From Kofleriaceae bacterium (lineage in GTDB: Bacteria > Myxococcota_A > Polyangia > Haliangiales > Haliangiaceae), in NCBI GenBank assembly GCA_018057825.1, contig JAGPCY010000001.1:310001-374000 (forward strand): DNA of 64,000 nucleotides, in the 5' to 3' direction. The first letter of the stretch is position 1. Every line of letters starts with the position of its first letter. Under the pieces are notes generated by a model. It saw only the letters and a program-made list of their open reading frames with translations. It was not told the origin of the DNA and made no database searches. Below, in pieces: positions 18,330-27,372 of the stretch. Made by a program: the position numbers and the translations under genes.

Positions 18330-20069
18330 TCACGGTGGGCCGGGCGCGAGCGCGACGACGACGAGGTCCGAGGTGGTCGCGACCCGCGCGCCCGCCGCCA
18401 CGCGTCGCGCCAGCGGGTCGTCGGGTGGAAGCGCCGCCGACGGCGACACGATCAGGTAGTCGGCGGCGAGGGTCCCGCGGCGCGCGGCCAAGCCTCGACA
18501 GCGCCGAGGGCCCGGATGGTCGAGGCGCTGGCGCCGCCCGTGGCAGGCGGCCGCGGCGGCGGAGCGCAGGTCGACGATGTCGTGGCGCCGATAGTCGAGG
18601 AGCTCCGCGGCCTCGACCCACACCGCGACGCGCGAGCCGCGCGGGATCGCGGCCTGGGCGGCTCGATAGCTGGCGGCGGCGGCGCGCGGCGCGGCGGGCG
18701 CGGCGGTGGCGCGCAGGGCGTCGAGCTCATCGGCCCAGCGGTCGCCCCAGGTCCGGGCCGGCACGCCGAGCCGGAACCGTAGGCCCGCGGGCACCAGCAC
18801 GAGGACGAAGGCGATCGCGACGACCAAGAAGCGGCGTCCATCGCCCGCCGCCAGCGCTCGCGCTGTCCACACCAGCACCAGCGCGATCGCGTAGGGGCCC
18901 ACCGCCGCGACGACCAGGCCGGCGGTCGGCGCGATCGCGACGCCACCGCCGAGGGCCGCGGCCAGCGCGACCTGCCAGCGGGCGAGGCCCGGCGCGGCGA
19001 GGGCGCGGGCGAGGACGCCGGTCATCGCCCAGACCGCGATGGCGATCGCGAGCCCAGCGGCGACCCGACCGGGCGACGGCGCGGGGACGACCAGCCCCGA
19101 GGCGGTGGCGGCGGCGACGAGGTAGCCACTGACGCCGAGGACCGCGACCGCGACCGACGACCAGCGCTGCCGGCGGGCGGCCAGGACGGCCACGACCGCG
19201 ACGACCGCCAGGCCGGCGTGACCGAGGCTGGCCAGGCCCGCGGCCAGGAGCGCGGTGCGCGGACCGGGGGCGGCACCGTCGGCGGCCTCGACGGCGAGGG
19301 CGTCGTGGAGGGCGATCAGCAGCGCCACGGTCATCCAGACCGGCGCCAGATCGGGCGGCATCGGCGGGACGCCGAGCACGAGGGCCACGACGGCGAGGGC
19401 GCCGTAGCTCCCGAGCGAGGTCGCGGCGGCGCGCGGTGCGAGCAGCGCGATCACCAGGCCAAGTCCGAGGCCGCGGTCGATCGCGTGGAGCGCCGCATCG
19501 TCGGGCAGGGCGACGCCGAGGGACAGGACGACGGTTGAGCCGCCCAGGCCGAGGTGACGTGGCAGGCCGACCCCGTCGTCGAGGGCGCCGGTCTGCGCCA
19601 GCCGGGCGACCGCGCCGCGCAAGAGGCCGTCGCCGTCCGTGAACTCGCCGGGGGCGCCGGCCGCGGCGAGGACCGCGACCACGGCGATCGCCGCGGCGAG
19701 CGCGAGCACCCCGAGCGTCAGCGGAGCGCGCGGCGGCGTCCAGCGCGGCCGGGCCGTCGCCAGCCAGCCCAGCCCGGCGACGAGCCCGAGGGCGCCGATC
19801 GCGAGGACCACGGGCTGGGTCAGGGCGCTGGCGGCCGCGAGCCAGCCGCCGACGGCGAGGTACCCGGCGAGCCCGAGGGCGATGACCTGGGCGGGCGCGG
19901 CGCCAGGGTCGCGCCAGGTGAGCGCGCGCCCAAGGCCATGCAGCGTCAAGATCGCGCCGAGGCAAGCGACCGCGGTCTGCGACCGGTACGACGCGAGCGG
20001 CCAGACCGTCGTCGTGAGCGCGACCAGGCTCGCGGTCGCGACCGTGGCGACTACGGCGCCGCGTCCCAC
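18330..20069 (-). CDS. Polytopic membrane protein, GT-C-like, paralogue of the 22.6-kb gene
   Basis: A 579-residue protein with 12 or more membrane spans and a soluble C-terminal ~110 residues. No named domain is certain. The first large loop, GEFTDGDGLLRGAVARLAQ, followed by LGLGGSTVVLSL and AIDRGLGLGL, aligns with NPFDDDVAYLPLIQRLLD, ALGGQTVLGGL and AIDHGVGQL in the protein at 20629-22629. The two are therefore divergent paralogues, probably GT-C glycosyltransferases. GTG 20069 is the likely start, overlapping the lipoprotein gene by 19 bp. A less acidic first loop (Asp-Gly-Asp instead of Asp-Asp-Asp) may mean altered or lost catalysis. Confidence 0.7.
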   Translation of the reverse strand: MGRGAVVATVATASLVALTTTVWPLASYRSQTAVACLGAILTLHGLGRALTWRDPGAAPAQVIALGLAGYLAVGGWLAAASALTQPVVLAIGALGLVAGLGWLATARPRWTPPRAPLTLGVLALAAAIAVVAVLAAAGAPGEFTDGDGLLRGAVARLAQTGALDDGVGLPRHLGLGGSTVVLSLGVALPDDAALHAIDRGLGLGLVIALLAPRAAATSLGSYGALAVVALVLGVPPMPPDLAPVWMTVALLIALHDALAVEAADGAAPGPRTALLAAGLASLGHAGLAVVAVVAVLAARRQRWSSVAVAVLGVSGYLVAAATASGLVVPAPSPGRVAAGLAIAIAVWAMTGVLARALAAPGLARWQVALAAALGGGVAIAPTAGLVVAAVGPYAIALVLVWTARALAAGDGRRFLVVAIAFVLVLVPAGLRFRLGVPARTWGDRWADELDALRATAAPAAPRAAAASYRAAQAAIPRGSRVAVWVEAAELLDYRRHDIVDLRSAAAAACHGRRQRLDHPGPRRCRGLAARRGTLAADYLIVSPSAALPPDDPLARRVAAGARVATTSDLVVVALAPGPP

Positions 20070-20632
20070 GTCACTCCCTCGACCCGGACGACGCGCTGCG
20101 CGGCCGGCTCGCGCCACGGCTCGCCGACCGACGACAGTTGCAGGTAGACGTCGACCCAGCCGGTGAGCCAGGCCGCGGGCACCGCGACGTCGACCGCGAA
20201 GTCGCCGTCGTCGTTGATCAGGGACGAGGCCAGCTCGCGGCCGGCCGCGGTCACGGTCAGGCGCGGCCGGGTGAAGATCGCGGCGCGGTCGACGTGGCCC
20301 CAGACCCGCAAGCGGCGCGGACCGTCGCCGCGCACGCGCAGGTGAGCGCGGGCGCCCATCCATCGCACCGCGGTGCCCCGGCTGGCCGGTGCGGGCGGCG
20401 GCGTCACGTCGCGCCACGGCCGATCGGGCTCGATCGCGACGAGCATCGGGCGCGACCAGCCCTCCTCGAAGACCACCTCGAGGCGGGACATCAACCGCCA
20501 CAGATCGCTGTGGCCTTCGCGGGCGGCCAGCCCCTCGACGAAGGCCTCGCGCGCGCGATCCTCGGCCGACGGCGGACGGTCACCGCAGGCGACGGCGGCG
20601 AGCGCGACCAGCGCCAGCGCGGTCCGGCTCAT
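20051..20632 (-). CDS. Lipoprotein, unknown function, in glycan operon
   Basis: A 193-residue lipoprotein: signal MSRTALALVALAAVAC with lipobox Leu-Ala-Ala-Val-Ala-Cys (Cys16). The mature part has a short helical region (about 20-50) and then a beta-sandwich-like domain with ALTERNATING hydrophobic strands (LRVRGDGPRRLRVWGHVD, PRLTVTAAGREL). This resembles the carbohydrate-binding or carbohydrate-ester-like tail at the C-terminus of the GT39-like protein. It starts in an ATGA overlap with the membrane protein upstream and overlaps the following gene by 19 bp. Function is not recognised. Confidence 0.72.
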   Translation of the reverse strand: MSRTALALVALAAVACGDRPPSAEDRAREAFVEGLAAREGHSDLWRLMSRLEVVFEEGWSRPMLVAIEPDRPWRDVTPPPAPASRGTAVRWMGARAHLRVRGDGPRRLRVWGHVDRAAIFTRPRLTVTAAGRELASSLINDDGDFAVDVAVPAAWLTGWVDVYLQLSSVGEPWREPAAQRVVRVEGVTWDAAP

Positions 20633-22629
20633 CGCGACGCTCCCAGGTCGACGACGACCAGGCCGTCCTCCTCGAAGTGGATCGGGTACCGGCTCGCCAG
20701 CTCCGCGAACGAGTCGATCATGTCGAGCTGGTATCCGGCGACGATGCGCCATAGCTCGACGTCCCAGAAGATCCGCTCGAGCCAGTAGTCGCGTCGATAG
20801 AAGTAGCGCGAGTGATCGCCGCGCACGAACGCCAGGTAGCGAAGCCCATGGTCGCGGAAGTAGGCGGCCTTGGCCTCGGCGCCGACGAACATCGGCAGGC
20901 CGGGCCGATAGCTCGCGAACCCGGGCGTATCGAGGTTGATGACGCGGTTGCGGGCGTAGTCGAGGTGGGCGGCGTCATCGAGCATCGCGACCAGCGGCGC
21001 GCCGGCCGGCACCGCCGCCTGGAGTCGGCCGTAGAGCCGCGCGACCGCGACGTCGCCGCTCGCGCCACCGGCCGCGGCGCGCGCCAGGTGGGCGTCGAGC
21101 GCGCGGTAGTTCGTGAGCGTGGTCCGGCTGGTGTAGACGAACTGGGCGAGGAGACAGATCACGACCAGCCACCGAGCCGGCCGCGAGGCGGCGACGGCGT
21201 CGTCGGGTTGGTCGTCACGATCCCAGCCGGCGAGGGTGACCTCGAGGGCGAGGACCAGGGCCAGCGGCGTCATGAACCCGAAGGCGTAGCGCCACAGGTT
21301 GCGCGCGTCCGACAGGCTGAAGTTGTGAACCAGGAGCGCGAAGCCGACCGCGCTGGCGATCGCCAGGGCGCGGAGCGGCGCCCCCGGTCGACGATCGCGG
21401 ACCAGGAGCAGCACCGGCAGGAGCGGCACCATCACCCGGATCGGGTTGGGATCGAGGGCGACCCGCAGGAAGAACTGCAGCTCTTGCCACACGCTCCAGG
21501 CCGCCGGCGTGGTCGCGAGGTTGGGGTTGCCGGTGCCGAGCAGGAGCGGATAGAGGAGCGTGCGGTTCGACTGCCACGACGCGAGCAGGTACGGCGTCAG
21601 GACCACCAGCCCGCCGAGCACAGCGCCCGCCCACGCCGCCCGCTCGCGGCGCCACGCCGGGCCGAGCGGCCGCTCGAGGCGCGCCCCCAGCACCAGCGCC
21701 GGCATCAGCACCGCGACGGGCAAGAAGTTCTGGCGCAGGGTCGCGATCGCCGCGGCGGTGGCGCCGAGGACGATCGGTCCGCGCGGGCCGAGGGTCGGCA
21801 GCGCCACCGCGGTTCGATACAGCGCGAGGAACAGCGCCGCGCCGGTCCAGTGGCTCGCGGTGTTGGTCGAGGCGTCGGGGAGGAGCACCACGACCAGGGC
21901 GACCAGCGCGACGATCGCCGGCTCGCGGCGCGGCTGGCCGCGCACCAGGCCGATGAGCAGCGCCCAGGTGATGAGCTGGCCGACGCCGTGATCGATCGCG
22001 TAGAGGTTGAGGAGGGTGCCGCGCGCCGCGGTCAGGCCGCCGAGCACGGTCTGGCCACCGAGGGCGGACAGGCGACGGAAGCTGAAGGGCTCGTCGAGGT
22101 CGCCGACGTCGAGGAGGCGCTGGATCAGCGGCAGATAGGCGACGTCGTCGTCGAACGGGTTGCCATAGGTTCGAGCGACGGCGAGGAGCACGTTGATCGC
22201 CGCCAGCGCGGCCAGGAGGCCCCACGCGATCGATCGCTGCGGATCGTCGGCCAGCGCGCGCGCGCCGCGCACGAGCTCGACGGCCACTGGCTCGGCCGCG
22301 GTCAGGCGCCGCCAGGCATAGCCGCCGTAGCCGACCGCCAGGAGCGCCAGGAGCACGGGTTGTGTCAGCACGCGCGCGGCCAGGAGGGCGCCAGCGACGG
22401 CCAGCAGGGCGACGACGCCCCAGGCCAGCCGCAGGCCGAGATCGACCGACGCCTTGACGGCCCGTTCGACCAAGGCGCCCCAGCCGGCCAGCGCGGTCAG
22501 GACGGCGCCGAGCCAGGCCAGGCCGCCCCACAGCACGTCGTCGGGGCGGCTCCAGCCGAAGGCCGCGAGCGCCAGGGGCACGGCGAGGTCGGCGGCGCGC
22601 GCGGCGAGCCGAGCCGCGCCCGGCCTCAC
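20629..22629 (-). CDS. GT-C-like polytopic membrane protein (probable glycosyltransferase)
   Basis: A 666-residue protein with about 13 membrane spans (residues 10-520) and a ~140-residue soluble C-terminus. The first large loop contains the acidic cluster NPFDDDVAYLPLIQ, the position where GT-C enzymes carry their catalytic Asp motif. It is a paralogue of the 18330-20069 gene. It starts GTG 22629 in a GTGA overlap with the heptose kinase and ends in ATGA with a lipoprotein, so it sits mid-operon among ADP-heptose genes. It probably adds a sugar to a lipid-linked or surface glycan; specificity is unknown. Confidence 0.72.
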   Translation of the reverse strand: MRPGAARLAARAADLAVPLALAAFGWSRPDDVLWGGLAWLGAVLTALAGWGALVERAVKASVDLGLRLAWGVVALLAVAGALLAARVLTQPVLLALLAVGYGGYAWRRLTAAEPVAVELVRGARALADDPQRSIAWGLLAALAAINVLLAVARTYGNPFDDDVAYLPLIQRLLDVGDLDEPFSFRRLSALGGQTVLGGLTAARGTLLNLYAIDHGVGQLITWALLIGLVRGQPRREPAIVALVALVVVLLPDASTNTASHWTGAALFLALYRTAVALPTLGPRGPIVLGATAAAIATLRQNFLPVAVLMPALVLGARLERPLGPAWRRERAAWAGAVLGGLVVLTPYLLASWQSNRTLLYPLLLGTGNPNLATTPAAWSVWQELQFFLRVALDPNPIRVMVPLLPVLLLVRDRRPGAPLRALAIASAVGFALLVHNFSLSDARNLWRYAFGFMTPLALVLALEVTLAGWDRDDQPDDAVAASRPARWLVVICLLAQFVYTSRTTLTNYRALDAHLARAAAGGASGDVAVARLYGRLQAAVPAGAPLVAMLDDAAHLDYARNRVINLDTPGFASYRPGLPMFVGAEAKAAYFRDHGLRYLAFVRGDHSRYFYRRDYWLERIFWDVELWRIVAGYQLDMIDSFAELASRYPIHFEEDGLVVVDLGASR

Positions 22630-23606
22630 CCCTGGCCTCGAACCGCCAGGGCCGCGGCCAGCTCGGCGGGCTCGACGGTGGCGGTGCCGCGCCGCGACAC
22701 CACGAGGCCGGCGGCGACCGAGGCCAGCTCCATGGCGGTGGGCAGCGGCAGGCCGGCGGCGAGGGCCAAGGTCAGGGTGGCGACGACGGTGTCACCGGCG
22801 CCGGTGACGTCGAAGACCTCGCGCGCGGTGGCGGCGACGTGATGGCCGCGGACGCCGCCCTGGTAGAGGGTCATGCCGTCGGCGCCGCGGGTGACCAGGA
22901 GGGCGGCGCCGTCGAGGCGGGTCGCCAGGTGGACGGCGGCGGCGTCGATCGCCGCGAGGTCGGGCACGGGATGGCCGTAGGCGGCCTCGAGCTCGTGGAG
23001 GTTGGGCGTGATCACGGTCGCGCCGCGATAGATCGCGACGTCGCGCTGCTTGGGATCGACGACCACCGGGACCGCGCGCCCGCGACACGCGGCGATCGCC
23101 CGCTCGGCGACCGCGCGCGTGATGACGCCCTTGGCGTAGTCCGACAGCACGACCGCGTCGGTCTCGGCGATGGCGGCGTCGGTCAGGCTGAGCAGGCCGG
23201 TCAGGGCGGCGCCGTCGATGGCGGTGCGGCGCTCGGCGTCGATGCGGACGATCTGATGGCCGCCGGCGACGACCCGGGTCTTGCGGGTGGTCGGGCGGGT
23301 GGGATCGCGCCACAGCCGGGCGGCGATGCCGGCGCGCTCGAGAGCCTCGGCCAGGATCCGGGCGCCATCGTCGTCGCCGACCACCCCGGCCACGGTCACG
23401 GTCGCGCCCAGCCGGGCCAGGTTGTGGGCGGTGTTGGCGGCGCCGCCGAGGCGATGCTCGGTGGCGCGCAGGTCGAGGACCGGCACCGGCGCCTCGGGCG
23501 AGACCCGGTGAACCTCGCCGCGCAGGTACTCGTCGATCATCAGATCGCCGATCACCAGCACCCGGTGGCCGCGCAGGCGGTCGACGGCGGCGGCTCCGAT
23601 CGACAT
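22626..23606 (-). CDS. rfaE1: D-glycero-beta-D-manno-heptose-7-phosphate kinase (HldE domain I)
   Basis: A 326-residue PfkB-family kinase. It has the N-terminal RfaE pattern VLVIGDLMIDEYLRGEVHRVSPEAP (given in parts: IGDLMIDEY, RVSPEAPVPV), then GGAANTAHNLARLGA, VDPKQRD and ITPNLHEL, and the anion-hole/base motif DVTGAGDTV. It phosphorylates heptose-7-phosphate at C1. In many bacteria this domain is fused to the adenylyltransferase; here it is separate. It lies 12 bp after gmhB and overlaps the following membrane-protein gene by GTGA. TAGCGT lies 9 nt before its ATG, so an internal promoter is possible. Confidence 0.93.
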   Translation of the reverse strand: MSIGAAAVDRLRGHRVLVIGDLMIDEYLRGEVHRVSPEAPVPVLDLRATEHRLGGAANTAHNLARLGATVTVAGVVGDDDGARILAEALERAGIAARLWRDPTRPTTRKTRVVAGGHQIVRIDAERRTAIDGAALTGLLSLTDAAIAETDAVVLSDYAKGVITRAVAERAIAACRGRAVPVVVDPKQRDVAIYRGATVITPNLHELEAAYGHPVPDLAAIDAAAVHLATRLDGAALLVTRGADGMTLYQGGVRGHHVAATAREVFDVTGAGDTVVATLTLALAAGLPLPTAMELASVAAGLVVSRRGTATVEPAELAAALAVRGQG

Positions 23607-23618
23607 GGCGCGCGGACG

Positions 23619-24137
23619 CTACTCCAAAGCCAGGAGCGCCGCAATCTGGGCCCCGGCGGCGGGCCAGCCGATCACGTCGACCGCGTCGGCGGTCGGCGCG
23701 GCGGCGAACCACAGCGCGGCTCGACACCCGGCGGCCCGGCCGGCGGCGACGTCGGACGGCTTGTCGCCGATCATGATCGAGCGCGCCAGCTCGAGGCCGA
23801 GCTCGGCGGCGGCGGTCTCGAGCATCCCGGGCGCCGGCTTGCGGCAGCGGCAGCCGTCGTCGGGGCCGTGGGGGCAGCGGTAGGCGCCGGCGAAGTGGAC
23901 CCCGGCGGCGGCGAACTGGGCCGCGACCTCGGCCTCGACCGCCTCGGCCTCGGCGAGGGTGATGCGCCCGCGGGCCAGCCCCGACTGATTGGTGACGATG
24001 ACCAGCGCGACCTCCGACGGCAAGGCCGCCAGGGCCGCGGCCGCGCCCGGCACGAGCTCGACCTGGGCCGGATCGCGCGGGTAGCCGACGTCGACGATCA
24101 ACGTGCCGTCGCGATCGAGGAACAGCGCCGGTCTCAT
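23619..24137 (-). CDS. gmhB: D-glycero-beta-D-manno-heptose-1,7-bisphosphate 7-phosphatase
   Basis: A 172-residue HAD phosphatase. The nucleophile/acid pair is D8/D10 in LFLDRDGTL, motif II is [11 protein letters not shown], the GmhB zinc loop is [14 protein letters not shown] (four Cys/His ligands), and motif IV is [12 protein letters not shown]. It removes the C7 phosphate in ADP-heptose synthesis. The ATG shares ATGA with the GmhA-HldE2 fusion gene, and rfaE1 follows after 12 bp. Size and motifs fit the family exactly. Confidence 0.95.
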   Translation of the reverse strand: MRPALFLDRDGTLIVDVGYPRDPAQVELVPGAAAALAALPSEVALVIVTNQSGLARGRITLAEAEAVEAEVAAQFAAAGVHFAGAYRCPHGPDDGCRCRKPAPGMLETAAAELGLELARSIMIGDKPSDVAAGRAAGCRAALWFAAAPTADAVDVIGWPAAGAQIAALLALE

Positions 24138-25213
24138 CCCGCCAGGAGCTTCGCCAGGGTCGCGGTCGACGACCGACCTGGCACCAGCGGCACGAACTCG
24201 ACCCGACCGCCCCAGCTCCGCACCAGCTCGGCCTCGGGGATGGGCTTGCCGTGGGGCGGCGCGTAGTCGGCGCCCTTGACGTGGACGTCGGGGCGGACCG
24301 CGGCCAGGATCTCGACTGGGGTCGGGGCGTCGAAGATCGTGACGGCGTCGACGCACTCGAGGGCCGCCAGCATCGCCGCGCGCTCCTCGGCCGGGAAGAT
24401 CGGACGGTCGGGGCCCTTGTTGGCGCGCACGCTGGCGTCGCTGTTGATCCCGACGATCAACACGTCGGCGAAGCGCTTGGCCGCGACCAGCGACTGCAGG
24501 TGGCCGTGGTGCAGCACGTCGAAGACGCCGTTGGTCCACGCCACCGTGCGCTTGTGGGCGCGGCAGCGCTCGCGGAACCCGACCACGCCGTCCTGATCGT
24601 AGCGCTTGGGCCCGAGCGCCGGCGGCGCCGCGGCGATCGCGCCGTGCTCGGCGTCGACCAGGGCGCACCAGACGTGGCCGATCGCGATGTGGCACTCCTG
24701 GATCCGCGCGGTGTCGCCCGACGGCACCGCCACGCCGGCGTCGCAGGCGTCGACGAAGGCCCGGCCGCGGGCCCCGGTGAGCGCCACGACCTGGAGGCCG
24801 CGGGCCCGCGCCGCGTCGGCCGCGGCCACCACGTTCTTCGAGGTGCCGCTGGTGGTGATCGCGATCAGCAGATCGCCGGGGCGGCCCAGGGCCTCGACCT
24901 GACGGCGAAACACCAGGTCGTAGCCGTAGTCGTTGCCGATCGCGGTCAGGGCCGAGGTGTCGGTGGTGAGCGCGATCGCCGGCAGACCGGCGCGCTCGAC
25001 CACGAACCGGCCGACCAGCTCGGCGGCGATGTGCTGGGCGTCAGCCGCTGAGCCGCCGTTGCCGCACAGGAGGATCTTGCCGCCGGCCGCCAGGGTTGCG
25101 GCGATGCGCTCGCCGGCCGCCACGATCGCCGGCAGCTCGGCGGCGATCAGCTCTTGCCGGACCCGGACGCCGTCGGCGAGGGCGGCGCGGGCGAGGTCGA
25201 GGCCGCGGCTCAT
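24134..25213 (-). CDS. gmhA-hldE2: Bifunctional sedoheptulose-7-phosphate isomerase / heptose-1-phosphate adenylyltransferase fusion
   Basis: A 359-residue fusion of two non-consecutive enzymes of ADP-heptose synthesis. Residues 1-195 are GmhA (SIS fold) with zinc ligands at H61 and E65 (AQHIAAEL), Q172 and H180 ([10 protein letters not shown]). Residues 215-359 are the cytidylyltransferase-like adenylyltransferase of HldE domain II, with the H-x-G-H motif at H236/H238 (FDVLHHGHL) and [12 protein letters not shown]. The usual fusion is kinase plus adenylyltransferase; here the kinase is separate and the isomerase has taken its place. ATGA overlaps join it to the genes on both sides. Both active sites look intact. 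Confidence 0.93.
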   Translation of the reverse strand: MSRGLDLARAALADGVRVRQELIAAELPAIVAAGERIAATLAAGGKILLCGNGGSAADAQHIAAELVGRFVVERAGLPAIALTTDTSALTAIGNDYGYDLVFRRQVEALGRPGDLLIAITTSGTSKNVVAAADAARARGLQVVALTGARGRAFVDACDAGVAVPSGDTARIQECHIAIGHVWCALVDAEHGAIAAAPPALGPKRYDQDGVVGFRERCRAHKRTVAWTNGVFDVLHHGHLQSLVAAKRFADVLIVGINSDASVRANKGPDRPIFPAEERAAMLAALECVDAVTIFDAPTPVEILAAVRPDVHVKGADYAPPHGKPIPEAELVRSWGGRVEFVPLVPGRSSTATLAKLLAG

Positions 25214-26448
25214 GGCACCGCGCGCGCCAGCGGCGCCGGGGCATCGAGGACCTCGCGGACCGCCGCCATCACGTCGTCGACCGACACCGTGCACGCCGCG
25301 GTGTTGGTGATCTCCGACGACGGACGCCCGACCGAGATGTCCTTGCCGTTGTACACGGTGAACAGCGGGATCGAGTACAGCGGCGGCACCACCGAGCGGA
25401 CCCGGGTGCCCTGGGGCGCGAACAGGACCGGCGAGTCGGCGAAGAACAACCCGACGATCGGCGCGTCGACCAGACACGCCAGGTGCATCGGGCCGCTGTC
25501 GTTGGACACCACCAGGCTGGCCTCGGCGAACAGGGTGACCAGCTCGCGCAGGTCGAGGTCGCCGGCGATCGCGACCGCCCGCGAGGTCCGACACTGGCCG
25601 ACGATGCGCTCGACGTAGGCGCGCTCGCTGGGCGCGCCGATGAACAGCACCCGCGCCCGCGGCCGCTCGGCGACGAGCTGATCGGCGAGGGCGGCGTAGC
25701 GCGCCTCGGGCCACTTGCGGGCCTCGGGCGCCAGATCGGGCGAGGTGTTGGCGTTGACGACCACGACCTCATCGCCGGGCGCGAGCTTGCCAGCCAGCTT
25801 CTTGCGCACCGCCGCGCGCTCGAACTCCGACGGGTTGAGGCGGGGATAGCGGTAGCGCTCGGTCCACGCCGCGAAGTCGCGGAAGTACGGATCCTCGGTG
25901 GCGATCAGGTACGGCAAGGACAGGAAGATGTCCTTGGTGTGGAAGTAGTGGTTGTAGATGCCGGTGACGTCGAGGAGCGAGCGGCGCCAGGCCTCGGACT
26001 GCAAGTAGAAGCCGGCCTTCTTCGGGATGCCGGCCAGGCTGGCCAGGGTCAGCGGGAACTTGGCGAAGAACTCGAGGTCGACCGCGAGCTGGCAGCCGAC
26101 CTCGCGCAGCCGGCGGATCGTCGCCAGGGTGGTGCGAGTGAAGCTGGCCGGCGTCGACGGATCGATCAGGTGGACCTCGTCGGTCAGGCCCAGGAGCTCG
26201 AGCACCGCGGCGTTGCTCTTGAAGGTCACGAAGTGCAGCCGCGCGCCCGGGAACTGATCGCGCAGCGCGGCCAGGGCCGGGCTGGCGACGACGATCGACC
26301 CCATCCCGAAGAACTTCATCACCACGATGTTGCGCACCGGGCCGGGCGGTCCGGCGAACGGGCGTGACAGCTCCTTGCCGGCGGCCAGAGCCGAGCACAG
26401 CAGGTTGCCGACCAGGCCGTCGATGCGGCGCATCAGCTTGACGTTCAC
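25210..26448 (-). CDS. GT9 family glycosyltransferase (heptosyltransferase-like)
   Basis: A 412-residue GT-B protein of the GT9 family. It has [23 protein letters not shown] (start of the N-domain, shown as KFFGMGS and SPALAAL), [15 protein letters not shown], and the donor-site region [26 protein letters not shown]9 enzymes use ADP-heptose, which the following genes make. It is the first gene of the heptose/glycan operon. GTG 26448 is chosen because TTGACG-18-GATGAG-6-GTG precedes it; ATG 26433 is an alternative. The substrate may differ from enteric LPS core. Confidence 0.88.
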   Translation of the reverse strand: MNVKLMRRIDGLVGNLLCSALAAGKELSRPFAGPPGPVRNIVVMKFFGMGSIVVASPALAALRDQFPGARLHFVTFKSNAAVLELLGLTDEVHLIDPSTPASFTRTTLATIRRLREVGCQLAVDLEFFAKFPLTLASLAGIPKKAGFYLQSEAWRRSLLDVTGIYNHYFHTKDIFLSLPYLIATEDPYFRDFAAWTERYRYPRLNPSEFERAAVRKKLAGKLAPGDEVVVVNANTSPDLAPEARKWPEARYAALADQLVAERPRARVLFIGAPSERAYVERIVGQCRTSRAVAIAGDLDLRELVTLFAEASLVVSNDSGPMHLACLVDAPIVGLFFADSPVLFAPQGTRVRSVVPPLYSIPLFTVYNGKDISVGRPSSEITNTAACTVSVDDVMAAVREVLDAPAPLARAVP

Positions 26449-26484
26449 GGGCGACTCATCCCACGGCCCCGGCGGGAGCGTCAA
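26449..26484 (-). promoter_or_regulatory. Promoter of the heptose/glycan operon
   Basis: TTGACG (26479-26484), 18-bp spacer, GATGAG (26455-26460), then 6 nt to GTG 26448. Transcription would start at or near the start codon, giving a leaderless mRNA. Confidence 0.5.
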
Positions 26485-26538
26485 GGTGGCGCACTTGCTA
26501 CGGGAGTGTGACGTGCGCGAGGCCACGCCGCCGGCGGG

Positions 26539-27309
26539 TCACCGCGGCGGCATGCGCAGCGAGCCGTCGAGCCGGATCGACTCGCCGTTCAGGTAGCCGT
26601 TGCCGACGATCGCGGCCACCAGCTCGCCGTACTCGGCGGGGTCGCCCAGGCGCTTCGGGAACACCACGTCGGCGGCCAGGGCGGCGCGCTTGTCCTCGGG
26701 CAGCGCGGCCAGCATCGGGGTGTCCATGAGCCCGGGCGCGATCGTGCACACGCGGATCCCGGTGGGCGCGAGGTCGCGGGCCGCCGGCAGGGTCATGCCG
26801 ACCACGCCGGCCTTCGACGCGGCGTAGGCGATCTGGCCGATCTGGCCGTCGTAGGCGGCGACCGAGGCGGTGTTGACGATCACGCCGCGCTCCCCGGTGG
26901 CGGTCGGCGCCAGCTTGCTCATCGCCGCGGCCGCGAGGCGCAGGACGTTGAAGGTGCCGACCAGGTTGATGCCGATGATGGTCTGGAACAGCGCCAGGTC
27001 GTGGGGCTTGCCGGTCTTGTCGAGGGTGCGCGCGGCCCAGCCGACGCCGGCGCACGACGCCGCGATCCGCAGCGGGCCGAGCTCGCTGGCGACCGCGACC
27101 GCGGCCTCGACCGCGGCGGCGTCGGTGACGTCGGCGGCGGCGAACCGGGCGCGCTCGGCGCCCAGCTCGGCGGCCAGGGCTTCGCCCTTGGCGGCGTCGC
27201 GATCGACGATCACGACCTTGGCGCCGCCGGCGGCCAGGCGGCGGATGGTGGCGGCGCCGAGGCCGGAGGCCCCGCCGGTGACGAGCGCGACGCAGTCGGT
27301 GAGCAACAT
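26539..27309 (-). CDS. Short-chain dehydrogenase, 3-hydroxyacyl-CoA dehydrogenase type II-like
   Basis: A 256-residue SDR. It has the cofactor motif TGGASGLG (11-18), D36 in VIVDRD (suggesting NAD preference), the structural N-A-S-C-A-G variant, and a catalytic set S149, Y162, K166 (NTAS; YAASK). The insertion [20 protein letters not shown] and the tail [12 protein letters not shown] are typical of the HSD17B10/type II 3-hydroxyacyl-CoA dehydrogenase subgroup, so fatty-acid or branched-chain degradation is likely. It is monocistronic, with its own promoter. Confidence 0.9.
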   Translation of the reverse strand: MLLTDCVALVTGGASGLGAATIRRLAAGGAKVVIVDRDAAKGEALAAELGAERARFAAADVTDAAAVEAAVAVASELGPLRIAASCAGVGWAARTLDKTGKPHDLALFQTIIGINLVGTFNVLRLAAAAMSKLAPTATGERGVIVNTASVAAYDGQIGQIAYAASKAGVVGMTLPAARDLAPTGIRVCTIAPGLMDTPMLAALPEDKRAALAADVVFPKRLGDPAEYGELVAAIVGNGYLNGESIRLDGSLRMPPR

Positions 27310-27344
27310 GGCGGCACGATGCGGGGCGGCCCGGCGGCGGTCAA
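27310..27344 (-). promoter_or_regulatory. Leaderless sigma-70-like promoter of the SDR gene
   Basis: TTGACC (27339-27344), 17 bp, CATCGT (27316-27321), then 6 nt to ATG 27309. One of the clearest examples of the leaderless pattern here. Confidence 0.62.
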
Positions 27345-27372
27345 GCGCGCCGCGCCGCGGTCCGCCGCGCCG

